A stretch of 64,000 nucleotides of DNA from Palsa-360 sp963710315. GTDB taxonomy: Bacteria > Acidobacteriota > Terriglobia > Acidiferrales > UBA7541. Shown here piece after piece: positions 47,666 to 56,599 of the stretch. Position 1 is the first letter of the stretch. Every line of letters begins with the position of its first letter. The notes beneath the pieces are model-generated. The model saw only the letters and a program-made list of their open reading frames with translations, searched no databases and had not been told where the DNA came from. Both the position numbers and the translations under genes were made by a program. The DNA lies in assembly GCA_963710315.1 (NCBI GenBank), contig CAVPZW010000008.1, positions 434,001 to 498,000 on the forward strand, in the 5' to 3' direction.

Positions 47666-50218
47666 GTGACATTCGACCAGCCCATTTTTCTGCTGATGAT
47701 CGGCTTGCTTCCCATCCTGTGGCTGTGGATGCGAAAGATGCCGGGGGCGTCGCACGCGTGTCTCGCGCTGAAATGCGCGGCCTTCAGCGCGCTGGTCATC
47801 GCACTGGCCGGCCCGTGGGCTCCGCTGCGGGTTGAGAAGCTGGCTGTAACTGTGTTGATGGACACCTCGGCGAGCATGCCGCGCGAATCGTTGCAACGCG
47901 GCGAGACCATGCTGCGCGACCTGGTGCGAAAAAATTCCGGCGCGGATTTACAGCTCATCACGTTTGCGGAGCATGCCAAGCTTCGCACGGTTCCCGCGCA
48001 GGCCGACCAGGTGAGCATCCCGCAAGGCGTCGATCCCAAGGAAGGGATGGCCACGAACCTGGAAGAGGCGCTGCAACTGGCGCTCAACACGTTTCCGTCG
48101 CAGGGCCAGCGGCGAATCCTGCTGATTAGCGACGGCAACGAGAATCGCGGACACGCATTGACCGAAGCTCTGCGCGCGCGAGAGAGCGGCGTAGCCATTT
48201 TTACCGCGCCCGCCGGCGGCACCGCGCCCTTGTCCGTGCAGGTGGAGAGCGTTGCCTCTCCGCAGGACGTATTTTCGGGTGAACGTTTTCCGGTGTCGCT
48301 GCGCCTCGATAGCGGCAGCGCCATGAAAGCGCGCATCTGGATTGCCTCCGGGGGCCGGGAAATCGCGTCCACCACTGCGGACTTGGCGGCAGGGGGCAAT
48401 GCAGTCGATCTGGAGGCGCGTGTTTCGAAGAGCGGCGTCAGCCTGCTCGAAGTGCACATTGCCAGCGGAGGCGCCGAACAAGTTTTGGTGTCGCGCGCAA
48501 TCACCGTGCGCAGGCCGCATGTGCTTTACGTTGCGGGCGGACACGAGACGTCTCCGCCGCTGCTGCAAACTTTGAAACTGGCCGACGTCAACGTGGAAAC
48601 GGTGACCGCTTTTCCTGTAAACCGTCCAGCGCGGGATTGGGACGCGGTCCTGCTCGACAATTATCCCGATCACGATCTTGCCGCGGACGAAGACCTGGCG
48701 CTGGAACGATATGTGTACGGTGGCGGCGGCTTGATTTTTATCGCCGGAGACAGCAACGCCAAACTTGCCGAGGAACCCAAAACTCCGTTTGAGAAAATGC
48801 TCCCGGTGCGCGCCGAGCCTCCGCCGCAAAAGCCCACAGCCGTCGTGCTCGTACTTGATAAATCCGGAAGCATGAGCGGTCCCAAAATCGAAATGGCTCG
48901 CGACGCGGCGCGCGCCAGCATCCGAATGCTGCGTCCCATCGACCTGATTGGCGTGATTTCATTTGACGAAACTTTCAACTGGGTCATTCCGCTCGGTCCC
49001 GCCGGTTCGCTGGAAGATAAGAGCAATCTCATCAATCAAATTGCCGCAAACGGCGGCACGAAAATTTATCAGGCCGTGGAATCCGGGTTCGAAGCCATCG
49101 TGAACGAAAAGGCCACGCACAAGCACATCATCCTGCTTACCGATGGAGTATCCACTCCCGGCACGCAGGAAGATTTTCCGAAATTGGAGCGCGACGCGCT
49201 GGCCAAGCACGTCGTCATTTCCACCATCGGCGTGGGCGACTACATCAATCGTGAACTGCTGGACGAGCTTGCGCACAAAACCAACGGCAAATCGCACTTC
49301 GTCGATAATCCCGAGACGATTCCGCAAATCATAAACGCCGAGGTGAAATCCGCCGAGGACCTGGCCATCCAGGAGCGCCCCGTGCGCGCGGTGCGTGTGC
49401 GCCCCGTGGAATTTACCGACGGCATCGATTTCACGAAGGCCCCGCGCCTGCAAGGATTCGTGCAAGCGGAAGCGAAAGAAGGGTCCGAAGTGATTGTGCG
49501 CGTGGACGACAAAAAACCTCTGGTGGTGCGCTGGCGGTATGGGCTGGGCCGCGTGATTGCGTTCATGTCCGATGCCAAGAGCCGCTGGGCGGCTCCCTGG
49601 GTGCGTTGGGAATCGTTCGGCACGTTGTGGCCGCAAATGGTGCGCGACGTTTCACATCGCGACCGCACCATTCGCGCGGGCGTGCGGCCTGGAAATCAGG
49701 AAGGCGAAACGGTGGTGTTTTACGATGTGCTGGCCAGCGCCGAAAATCCTGGCGCCGACGCGCTGGCTAGCGCGGGACCGCCGCACATTCTGGTTGAGGT
49801 GCAGGGAGCGGAGCCGCGCACGATTCCGCTGGAAGAAACCGCGCCGGGCCACTACGAGGCGCGCATTCCATCCGATCAGGGCGGGTTGTATCACATCGTT
49901 TCCGGCAACTCGGAACTCGTGCTGCCCGACGCCGGTTTTTATCGCGAGTCCCAGGAGACAAAGCCGCAGGCGGTGAACATGGCGCTGCTCGGCGAAATCA
50001 GCCGCGTCACGGGCGGCAGAATGCATCCCTCAATCGATCAGGTGTTGAACGACAAGGGTGCAATGGTGCGCGAGCGCCAGCCGCTTTGGCCCTACTGGCT
50101 CATCCTCGCTCTTTTCCTCAATTTTGTGGAGGTGGCGCTGCGCAAAGGATTCTTCGAGCGGCTCGCGTCATGGCTGCGCCGCCATTCGCTCCCTCAGTGG
50201 AAGCGACAGCCGGTTTAG
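47666..50218 (+). CDS. Large VWA-domain membrane protein (BatB-like)
   Basis: The 850-residue protein has N-terminal TM helices (FLLMIGLLPILWLWM; CAAFSALVIALAGPW), a first VWA with MIDAS DTSASM (VTVLMDTSASM), a class I glutamine-amidotransferase-like segment around residues 275-370, a second VWA with a full MIDAS LDKSGSMSG, and a C-terminal TM (YWLILALFLNFVEVAL). It starts at GTG 47666, 4 nt after the previous stop. Its TAG stop shares one base with REP pair 6. It is probably a periplasmic-face partner of the MoxR ATPase. Confidence 0.85.
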   Translation: MTFDQPIFLLMIGLLPILWLWMRKMPGASHACLALKCAAFSALVIALAGPWAPLRVEKLAVTVLMDTSASMPRESLQRGETMLRDLVRKNSGADLQLITFAEHAKLRTVPAQADQVSIPQGVDPKEGMATNLEEALQLALNTFPSQGQRRILLISDGNENRGHALTEALRARESGVAIFTAPAGGTAPLSVQVESVASPQDVFSGERFPVSLRLDSGSAMKARIWIASGGREIASTTADLAAGGNAVDLEARVSKSGVSLLEVHIASGGAEQVLVSRAITVRRPHVLYVAGGHETSPPLLQTLKLADVNVETVTAFPVNRPARDWDAVLLDNYPDHDLAADEDLALERYVYGGGGLIFIAGDSNAKLAEEPKTPFEKMLPVRAEPPPQKPTAVVLVLDKSGSMSGPKIEMARDAARASIRMLRPIDLIGVISFDETFNWVIPLGPAGSLEDKSNLINQIAANGGTKIYQAVESGFEAIVNEKATHKHIILLTDGVSTPGTQEDFPKLERDALAKHVVISTIGVGDYINRELLDELAHKTNGKSHFVDNPETIPQIINAEVKSAEDLAIQERPVRAVRVRPVEFTDGIDFTKAPRLQGFVQAEAKEGSEVIVRVDDKKPLVVRWRYGLGRVIAFMSDAKSRWAAPWVRWESFGTLWPQMVRDVSHRDRTIRAGVRPGNQEGETVVFYDVLASAENPGADALASAGPPHILVEVQGAEPRTIPLEETAPGHYEARIPSDQGGLYHIVSGNSELVLPDAGFYRESQETKPQAVNMALLGEISRVTGGRMHPSIDQVLNDKGAMVRERQPLWPYWLILALFLNFVEVALRKGFFERLASWLRRHSLPQWKRQPV

Positions 50219-50289
50219 TGGCACAGGCTTCAGCCTGTGGAATTTTGTCCTTGCCCGGACCAAAACCCACAGGCTGAAGCCTGTGCTAC
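50218..50289. repeat. Paired REP-like element 6
   Basis: Inverted pair, variant GTGGCACAGGCTTCAGCCTG. It fills the gap between two convergent genes: it starts at the last base of the VWA stop and ends 10 nt before the nickel permease stop. Confidence 0.85.
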
Positions 50290-50299
50290 TCAAATCGCC

Positions 50300-51097
50300 C
50301 TACCTCGGAATCCAGGTTGGATGGCCGGTAAACAATCCGTTCACAAATCCAATTTGGTAGCAAAGAAACAATCCGAAGGCCACGCTCACAAATCCCGAAG
50401 CCAAGGCCAGACCGCGATTCAACCGCACAAAATACTGCATCGAATATGCGAAGGGAAGCGCAATTGCCGCGGTGATCAGCATCATGCCGGCTACGGTTCC
50501 CAATCCAAAAATCAAGAGATAGAGGATCGCCCACGACGGACGGCTGATGGTCGTCAGTACAAGCAGCGCCACGGCGGCCGATCCAGCGAGGCCATGCACG
50601 ATTCCCACCACCAGCGGACGCAGGATGTGAAACACGCCCAATTGTTTCCACCACTGTGGCGTCCACCCCAAAATGGAAAATGAATCCGGCAATATCGGTT
50701 CGCCATCTTCATCGTGCGTGTGAACCGCCCAGCGGCCAAACAGGAAATGAGAATGCGCGCCCGGACCGAGGCGGCGGATGGTCATCCATTCCATCGCATG
50801 TTGCAGCACGCCGGTGAGATTTAGAACGCCGAGCAGAATCAGCATGAGGCCCACGGACAATTCCATGCTCAGGCCAAGACGCGGCGGGATCGTCAGCTTA
50901 AATAAAATGATGCCCGAGCCCACAACCAGAATGGTGAGCGTATGGCCCAGTCCCCAAAGGGCGCCGATCAATGTGGCGTGCAGCATGGTGCGTTCGCGGC
51001 TGACGATGGTGGTGACGGCCACGACGTGATCGGGATCGGTGGCGTGGCGCATGCCCAGAAAAAATCCCAGCAGCGTGATTGCAAATAGCGCGGTCAT
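50300..51097 (-). CDS. High-affinity nickel permease (NiCoT-like)
   Basis: The 265-residue membrane protein has about 6-7 TM helices and the nickel motif HX4DH in TM1 (RHATDPDHVVAV, residues 18-24), plus ALWGLGHTLTILVVG. The length is shorter than the roughly 330 residues of classical NiCoTs. It lies directly downstream of the urease operon on the same strand and would feed nickel to the urease accessory proteins. A REP pair and two hairpin repeats surround it. Confidence 0.82.
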   Translation of the reverse strand: MTALFAITLLGFFLGMRHATDPDHVVAVTTIVSRERTMLHATLIGALWGLGHTLTILVVGSGIILFKLTIPPRLGLSMELSVGLMLILLGVLNLTGVLQHAMEWMTIRRLGPGAHSHFLFGRWAVHTHDEDGEPILPDSFSILGWTPQWWKQLGVFHILRPLVVGIVHGLAGSAAVALLVLTTISRPSWAILYLLIFGLGTVAGMMLITAAIALPFAYSMQYFVRLNRGLALASGFVSVAFGLFLCYQIGFVNGLFTGHPTWIPR

Positions 51098-51143
51098 CGG
51101 GTTCGCTCAATATTGTACGTGGCCGGCGTGCTCACCGGAAATT

Positions 51144-51222
51144 CCCCGCCTCTAAAGAGGCGGGCCACAAAATTCTCGCACCGTCCACATGACTGCTGTA
51201 GCCCGGGTCTTCAGACCCGGGG
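51144..51222. repeat. Two GC-rich hairpin repeats between ureD and the nickel permease
   Basis: CCCGCCTCT-AA-AGAGGCGGG (51145-51164) and CCCGGGTCT-TC-AGACCCGGG (51202-51221) are perfect hairpins in opposite orientation. The second has a GTAG lead like the other repeats. Confidence 0.65.
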
Positions 51223-51230
51223 TATTTCTT

Positions 51231-52070
51231 TCAATATTTTCTCTGATCGAAAGGGGGAAGACAGAGCATGCCTGCGCGCGCCACATCCCACAATTGTTTG
51301 TTGGCCTGCGTCATGCCGGAAGCGGAACGCGCCAGAAAGCGGACCACGCAGCCGCCTCTCGAAAGCAGGCTCGCCGCGCCACAAATATGCGGCACGCTTT
51401 TTAGTTCCTCATTCAATGCAGCGCAGGCTTCTTTCCAGCCCGTAAACCCCTCCGCAAACAAACCCATGCAGGACATGTAGTCGAATTCTTCCATCCATCC
51501 CAGCCGATCGGGCCGTTTCGCTGCGGGAACAATTCTTGTGCGATTGATGTAGGCTGGCCGGCCGCAGGAAAGCACTTCCGTTCGCGAATCTATCTCCGTG
51601 AAACTCCAGCGCTCGCCGTGGGCCACGCGGCCGGAGGCCAGCGAATCGAAAATAATTGCTCGGCTGCCACGCGCCATTTCAATACGCAAAGACTGGCGAA
51701 GCGCCGAGCCCGCATGTGGAATCACGTGGTCGGGAAAATATTCTAGCGTGGCTCCTTCGTCCAGGCGAATCGTGGTTTCGAGGATCGCGGGCTTCTCCGC
51801 GGTTCGATAAATGCGCGTCGCCGAAGGCGTGGTCAGGCAAACATGTGTTCCAGCTTCCTGCGCAATTTCCGTTACCAGGCGATCGCCCCCGAGCACTCCT
51901 CCCGTCGGATTCAAGAGCATCAGGTAAGATGCGCCATCCGCAAGCGTAAGCGGCGTCAGCGCCTGCAGCGGCAGCGAGAAGCGCGATTGCGCGAGGATGG
52001 TGTGCGCGCCGCTCCGCGCAAATCGCAAACGCAGAAATCCGTCGCGCCCCACGCGCGCAGTATTCGACAC
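51231..52070 (-). CDS. ureD: Urease accessory protein UreD
   Basis: The 279-residue protein matches UreD/UreH: RDGFLRLRFARSGAHTIL, LLNPTGGVLGGDRLV (the family hallmark), TTPSATRIYRT, and YFPDHVIPHAGS. UreD anchors the UreFG complex to apo-urease during nickel insertion. The frame is open upstream into ureG. The GTG at 52070 gives a family-typical length, though a TTG at 52115 overlapping the ureG stop is possible. It lies last in ureABCEFGD. Confidence 0.9.
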   Translation of the reverse strand: MSNTARVGRDGFLRLRFARSGAHTILAQSRFSLPLQALTPLTLADGASYLMLLNPTGGVLGGDRLVTEIAQEAGTHVCLTTPSATRIYRTAEKPAILETTIRLDEGATLEYFPDHVIPHAGSALRQSLRIEMARGSRAIIFDSLASGRVAHGERWSFTEIDSRTEVLSCGRPAYINRTRIVPAAKRPDRLGWMEEFDYMSCMGLFAEGFTGWKEACAALNEELKSVPHICGAASLLSRGGCVVRFLARSASGMTQANKQLWDVARAGMLCLPPFDQRKY

Positions 52071-52107
52071 AGCATTCCGCTCGTCATTCCCTTCGCTGTT
52101 CCCATTG

Positions 52108-52716
52108 TCATTCAAAGAGCAGGGAATGGCGGATCCATTCGATGAGCGTGTCCACTCCGGAACCGGTCTTAAGATTGGTGAAGACGTAGGGCCTCTCTCC
52201 GCGCATGCGTTTGGCATCGCGATCCATCACAGCCAGATCCGCGCCCACGTACGGCGCAAGGTCGATCTTGTTGATCACCAGCATTCCGGAATTCATGATG
52301 CCTGGCCCGCCTTTGCGCGGAATTTTTTCGCCCTCGGCCACGTCAATCACATAGAACGTGGCGTCCACCAGCTCCGGGCTGAAAGTAGCCGCCAGATTGT
52401 CGCCGCCGCTTTCGATAAACAGAATATCGAGGTCCGGAAATCGCCGCATCAGCGCGCTGGATGCTTCCAGGTTCACGGAAGCGTCTTCGCGAATCGCGGT
52501 GTGCGGGCAGCCGCCCGTTTCCACGCCCACGATTCGCTCCGGCGGCAGGACGCCGCGGCGCGTCAGAAATTCGGCGTCTTCGCGCGTGTAAATATCGTTT
52601 GTGATTACGGCCAGTTGATACACGGATTTCAGGCGCGTGCAGAGCGCCTCGACCAGCGCGGTTTTTCCGGAACCGACCGGGCCGCCCACGCCGATTTTTA
52701 GTGGTTTTGAAATCAT
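52108..52716 (-). CDS. ureG: Urease accessory GTPase UreG
   Basis: The 202-residue SIMIBI GTPase has P-loop GPVGSGKTAL, the Ni-binding CPH motif in VETGGCPHTAIRED, LDILFIESGGDNLAATFSPEL, and guanine motif NKIDLAPYVGADL. It delivers nickel in a GTP-dependent step. Its ATG overlaps the ureF stop by 4 nt (ATGA), so the pair is translationally coupled. Confidence 0.97.
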   Translation of the reverse strand: MISKPLKIGVGGPVGSGKTALVEALCTRLKSVYQLAVITNDIYTREDAEFLTRRGVLPPERIVGVETGGCPHTAIREDASVNLEASSALMRRFPDLDILFIESGGDNLAATFSPELVDATFYVIDVAEGEKIPRKGGPGIMNSGMLVINKIDLAPYVGADLAVMDRDAKRMRGERPYVFTNLKTGSGVDTLIEWIRHSLLFE

Positions 52717-53396
52717 GAGCGGAATAACCTCGCATCCAGCAACGCGTGGTTCATGCTGGCGATTTCCAGCGCGGGAGCGAAGGACCACATGTCCGGCTCC
52801 TGCTTGTCCTGCGCCTCTTCGGCAAGCGCCGCGATCAGCGGTCTCACACTCCACACGATGCTTTGACCGGCAAGCTGGCCAAGCGGCAGGAGCCGCAGCG
52901 CTCCGCCCACCAGTGCCGCGCTCGTCGAATAGAGATATGCGCTGGCCATTTCCAGCGCGTCCCAATCGAGAAATCCTCCGATCATTCCGAAAACAATGGG
53001 GTGATGGCCGGGGGTGAGTTCGCCGGCAACGGCTTTGCCATACTCATCCAGCAGCGGATGGCAGGGCAGGTGAGTCGCAACGCGCAGCGTCTGTCTGCCC
53101 ATTTGGCGGCTGGCGTCGCGCAATTCGCTGGGCGCTTTCATGGCGTCCAGCGTTTCGTCCAGCGCCAGGCAGGATTCCAGATTTTTGTTTATTGCGGCGC
53201 GCCGTGCGCACAGAAGCGCTACAGCATCCGTGGGCGCGGCGCAGCCTTCCAGGTACGCGCGCAGGAACGATTCGACTCCCGCCGCGTCAACCACTTTGCC
53301 GGATTGCACGCAGGCCTCCAGCCCAAAGGAGTGCGCATAGGCTCCCGCCGGGAAAAGTCCGTCCGAAAATTGAAGCAGGCTAAGAAATTGATTCAT
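52713..53396 (-). CDS. ureF: Urease accessory protein UreF
   Basis: The 227-residue all-helical protein begins MNQFLSLLQFSDGLFPAGAYAHSFGLE, the UreF hallmark, and ends with WSFAPALEIASMNHALLDARLFRS. It is the GTPase-coupling factor in the UreDFG complex. It overlaps ureE by 17 nt. Confidence 0.95.
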   Translation of the reverse strand: MNQFLSLLQFSDGLFPAGAYAHSFGLEACVQSGKVVDAAGVESFLRAYLEGCAAPTDAVALLCARRAAINKNLESCLALDETLDAMKAPSELRDASRQMGRQTLRVATHLPCHPLLDEYGKAVAGELTPGHHPIVFGMIGGFLDWDALEMASAYLYSTSAALVGGALRLLPLGQLAGQSIVWSVRPLIAALAEEAQDKQEPDMWSFAPALEIASMNHALLDARLFRS

Positions 53397-53850
53397 GTTG
53401 ATGCAGTTGTGTGTTCCCGATGGGATCGAAGATCGCTTGGCGGCGTTCCCAGGGCGCGCCCAGCCGTTCCATCAAGCGAACCATCGCCTTGTCATCCGGA
53501 ACCAGAATTTTGTTTGCCTGAAGCGCCAGCGGAAAATGGCGGTTGCCAACTTCAAACGCAATCTTCACGGCCGCGTTATAGTCCGCCGGCAAAATTTCGA
53601 GAACCGATTCGATGGCGGCGTCGATTTTCAAATACCAATCCGTGCCAATGTACAGGATCGTGCCAGGCGCGGGAGTTGTGCCGGTGGGAAGCGCGATGCC
53701 GATTTTGCGCCCCCGCGCGGTTGTAAACCGCCCACGCATCCAGCGGCGCTGTTCCCACGTGAGAACAAGTTTATCTTCTTCCTTCGCGCGCAAACTTTCC
53801 AGGTTTGCGGCCGGGTGCAAGCGGTCGATGATGAGCGTGTCGCCCCACAT
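53380..53850 (-). CDS. ureE: Urease accessory metallochaperone UreE
   Basis: The 156-residue protein has the N-terminal peptide-binding domain (KLVLTWEQRRWMRGRFTTARGRKIGIALP) and the metal-binding C-terminal domain (YNAAVKIAFEVGNRHFPLALQ, with the interface His in GNRHFP). The His-rich tail of some UreEs is absent; only HQHES remains at the end. Its ATG overlaps the ureC stop by 1 nt (TAATG). Confidence 0.93.
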   Translation of the reverse strand: MWGDTLIIDRLHPAANLESLRAKEEDKLVLTWEQRRWMRGRFTTARGRKIGIALPTGTTPAPGTILYIGTDWYLKIDAAIESVLEILPADYNAAVKIAFEVGNRHFPLALQANKILVPDDKAMVRLMERLGAPWERRQAIFDPIGNTQLHQHESIS

Positions 53851-55568
53851 TAGAAGAGGAAGTATCGCTGCGCCATAGGCAGCACTTGCGCGGCCTCGCA
53901 CGTGAGAAGCACGCCATCCGCGCGAACTTCGTACGTATCCGGATCGACCTCCATGCGCGGCAAAGCGTCGTTGTTGATCATGTCCCGCTTGGTGAGGCCG
54001 CGGCAATGATTCACGGCGACGGTATGTTTCTTCAGGCCGAGCTTTTCGCGTAGCCCTGTATGCACGGCTGCATGCGACAAGAAGGTGACCGACGTCGAGT
54101 GCAGCGCGCCGCCGTAGCTGCCGAACATTGGCCGGTAAATCACGGGCTGCGGCGTGGGGATCGAAGCGTTGGCGTCGCCCATGGCGGCCCACGCGATCAT
54201 CCCACCCTTGACGATCATCTCCGGTTTGACGCCGAAAAACGCGGGCTTCCATAGCACCAGGTCCGCCAGTTTTCCCGTTTCCACCGAGCCTACGTCGTGC
54301 GCAATGCCGTGAGTGATCGCCGGATTGATGGTGAATTTCGCAACGTAGCGGCGCACGCGCAGATTGTCGCTGCCGGATTTTTCTCCGGGCAGCGGCCCGC
54401 GCTGGCGTTTCATTTTGTCCGCCGTCTGCCAGGTGCGCGTGATGACTTCGCCGATGCGGCCCATGGCCTGCGAATCCGAAGACATCATGCTGATCGCGCC
54501 CAGATCGTGGAGAACGTCCTCCGCGGCAATGGTCTCGGCGCGGATACGCGATTCCGCGAAGGCCACGTCTTCCGGAATCGATGGGCTCAGGTGATGGCAC
54601 ACCATGAGCATGTCGAGATGCTCGTTCAATGTGTTGACCGTGAACGGCATGGTGGGATTCGTGGAAGAGGGCAGGCAATTCAGCTCGCCGCAAACTTTGA
54701 TGATGTCCGGAGCGTGTCCGCCGCCCGCACCTTCGGTGTGATACGTGTGAATGGTGCGTCCCTTGAACGCGCGAATGGAATCCTGTACGTATCCGGCTTC
54801 GTTGATGGTGTCCGTGTGAATCGCTACTTGCACGTCGTGCTCTTCCGCCACGGAGAGCGCGCGATCGATGGCCGCGGGCGTCGTGCCCCAATCTTCGTGC
54901 AGCTTCAGGCCAATTGCGCCGGCCTCGATTTGCTCGCGCAGGGGCTCGGGCGAGGAAGAATTTCCTTTGCCCAAAAATCCGAGATTGACGGGGAAGCCGT
55001 CCGCGGATTGCAGCATGCGGTGCATATTCCATACGCCTGGCGTGCACGTTGTCGCATCGGTGCCCGTTGCTGGGCCGGTCCCGCCGCCGATCAGCGTTGT
55101 CAGTCCGCCGGAGAGCGCCGCCTCCACCAGCTGCGGGCAAATAAAATGCACGTGAGCGTCAATTCCGCCCGCCGTCACGATTTTTCCTTCTCCGGCAATC
55201 ACTTCCGTTCCCGCGCCGATAATCATGCCGGTCGTGACGCCGCTCATGATGTCAGGATTTCCGGCCTTGCCAATTCCCACGATGCGTCCCTGGCGGATTC
55301 CGATGTCGGCCTTGTATATTCCGCCGTGGTCCACAATTACCGCATTGGTGATGACAAGATCGAGAACGCCGTCCGCCGATGTGGCCGTCGAGGATTGCCC
55401 CATGCCGTCGCGGATCACTTTGCCGCCGCCGAATTTGGCTTCTTCGCCGGGAGTGGTGAGGTCCTTTTCGATTTCAATGAACAATTCCGTATCGGCCAGG
55501 CGAACGCGGTCGCCTGTGGTTGGGCCGTATAAATCGGCATATTGGCGGCGGGGAATTTTCAAGCTCAT
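53850..55568 (-). CDS. ureC: Urease alpha subunit UreC
   Basis: The 572-residue catalytic subunit hydrolyses urea to ammonia and carbamate. The di-nickel ligands are present: HVH in GIDAHVHFICPQ, the carbamylated lysine in AIGLKLHEDWG, His in VAIHTDTINEAG and HTYHTEGAGGGHAPD, and Asp in MMSSDSQAMGR. The mobile-flap active-site His is in MLMVCHHLSPS. Length is typical. No strong Shine-Dalgarno is visible; it is 45 nt after ureB. Confidence 0.98.
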   Translation of the reverse strand: MSLKIPRRQYADLYGPTTGDRVRLADTELFIEIEKDLTTPGEEAKFGGGKVIRDGMGQSSTATSADGVLDLVITNAVIVDHGGIYKADIGIRQGRIVGIGKAGNPDIMSGVTTGMIIGAGTEVIAGEGKIVTAGGIDAHVHFICPQLVEAALSGGLTTLIGGGTGPATGTDATTCTPGVWNMHRMLQSADGFPVNLGFLGKGNSSSPEPLREQIEAGAIGLKLHEDWGTTPAAIDRALSVAEEHDVQVAIHTDTINEAGYVQDSIRAFKGRTIHTYHTEGAGGGHAPDIIKVCGELNCLPSSTNPTMPFTVNTLNEHLDMLMVCHHLSPSIPEDVAFAESRIRAETIAAEDVLHDLGAISMMSSDSQAMGRIGEVITRTWQTADKMKRQRGPLPGEKSGSDNLRVRRYVAKFTINPAITHGIAHDVGSVETGKLADLVLWKPAFFGVKPEMIVKGGMIAWAAMGDANASIPTPQPVIYRPMFGSYGGALHSTSVTFLSHAAVHTGLREKLGLKKHTVAVNHCRGLTKRDMINNDALPRMEVDPDTYEVRADGVLLTCEAAQVLPMAQRYFLF

Positions 55569-55613
55569 TGGTTTGTTCGTCGCATTCTAGTAAAGGCGTT
55601 GCATGCCGCGCCC

Positions 55614-55979
55614 TTACGATTTCAAAAACCCTTGCTCGGCGGCGCGCTTCAATGCGGCCGGCTTGGTCGATTCATCCGCAAGCCCATTGGTCAGGCCGTT
55701 GAGGCCGTAAACGTGTTTGGAGCCGCCGACCTCGACCAGCGTAATTTTCTTTGAATCGCCGGGCTCGAATCGCACCGCGGTCCCCGCGGGAATATTCAGC
55801 CTCATGCCGAACGCGGCGGCGCGATCGAAGCGCAGCGCGCGATTCACTTCAAAAAAATGGAAATGGGAGCCGACCTGGATGGGGCGGTCGCCAGTGTTGG
55901 CGATTTCCAGTTCGATTTCGCGGCGGCCTTCGTTGGCGATCACATCGCCTTCCGCCAGCAAGTATTCACCGGGAATCAT
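55614..55979 (-). CDS. ureB: Urease beta subunit UreB
   Basis: The 121-residue structural subunit starts MIPGEYLLAEGDVIANEGR and contains GDRPIQVGSHFHFFEVNRALRFDR and RLNIPAGTAVRFEPGD, diagnostic for UreB. GGAGAGG precedes the ATG. It is separated from ureA by a REP pair. Confidence 0.97.
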   Translation of the reverse strand: MIPGEYLLAEGDVIANEGRREIELEIANTGDRPIQVGSHFHFFEVNRALRFDRAAAFGMRLNIPAGTAVRFEPGDSKKITLVEVGGSKHVYGLNGLTNGLADESTKPAALKRAAEQGFLKS

Positions 55980-56015
55980 CGATCACCTCTCCACTGCAAA
56001 TCCTATCCCTGCCCC

Positions 56016-56087
56016 GTAGCACAGGCTTCAGCCTGTGGGTTTTGACTTTCGAGCATAAGAAAATCCACAGGCTGAAGCCTGTCCTAC
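56016..56087. repeat. Paired REP-like element 7, inside the urease operon
   Basis: Inverted pair (GTAGCACAGGCTTCAGCCTG and complement) between ureA and ureB. It ends 3 nt past the ureA stop and leaves 36 nt before ureB. Confidence 0.85.
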
Positions 56088-56090
56088 TCC

Positions 56091-56393
56091 TCAACGAATC
56101 GGATGATGCACCGTCACCAGTTTTGTGCCGTCGGGAAAAGTTCCTTCCACTTGAACCTCGTTGACCATTTCCGGCACGCCCTCCATCACATCGTCGCGTT
56201 TCAAAATCGTCGCGCCAAATTCCATGAGGTCGGACACCGAGCGGCCATCGCGGATTCCTTCCAGCAGATCGGCCGTGATGAGCGCGACCGCTTCGGGATA
56301 ATTCAGGCGCAGCCCGCGGGCCCGCCGTTTGCGCGCCAGTTCGGCCGCCGTGGCGATCATCAGCTTTTCAATTTCTCTTGGCGTGAGATGCAT
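56091..56393 (-). CDS. ureA: Urease gamma subunit UreA
   Basis: The 100-residue subunit is typical: MHLTPREIEKLMIATAAELARKR, LNYPEAVALITADLLEGIRDG, and PEMVNEVQVEGTFPDGTKLVT. It heads the operon ureA-B-C-E-F-G-D plus the nickel permease. A single hairpin repeat lies 114 nt upstream. Confidence 0.97.
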   Translation of the reverse strand: MHLTPREIEKLMIATAAELARKRRARGLRLNYPEAVALITADLLEGIRDGRSVSDLMEFGATILKRDDVMEGVPEMVNEVQVEGTFPDGTKLVTVHHPIR

Positions 56394-56506
56394 GTCGCGT
56401 CGTTTGGCCGCCCCTCGATTTTAATGCGCGCCCATGCGAATCATAGCGAAGCGGCTGGCGAATGGCCATGCAAAATGCAAATACACTGGATTGCACTTAA
56501 GGGCTT

Positions 56507-56533
56507 GCAGGACAGCCACCTTGGCTGTCCTAC
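56507..56533. repeat. Single hairpin repeat upstream of ureA
   Basis: GGACAGCCA-CCT-TGGCTGTCC is a perfect 9-bp hairpin with a CTAC end. It matches the hairpin after dacB in the AGCCA/TGGCT core, indicating a second repeat subfamily. Confidence 0.65.
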
Positions 56534-56599
56534 TAAGCCACTACAGCGCTGTCCTTCTTCCTCCACCGTGGTGTATGATTCGCCGTACAAAAATCCAAC

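Noticed and set aside
55569..55613. A small gene between ureB and ureC
   Set aside because: The 45-nt gap is too short and shows no start codon with a ribosome site.
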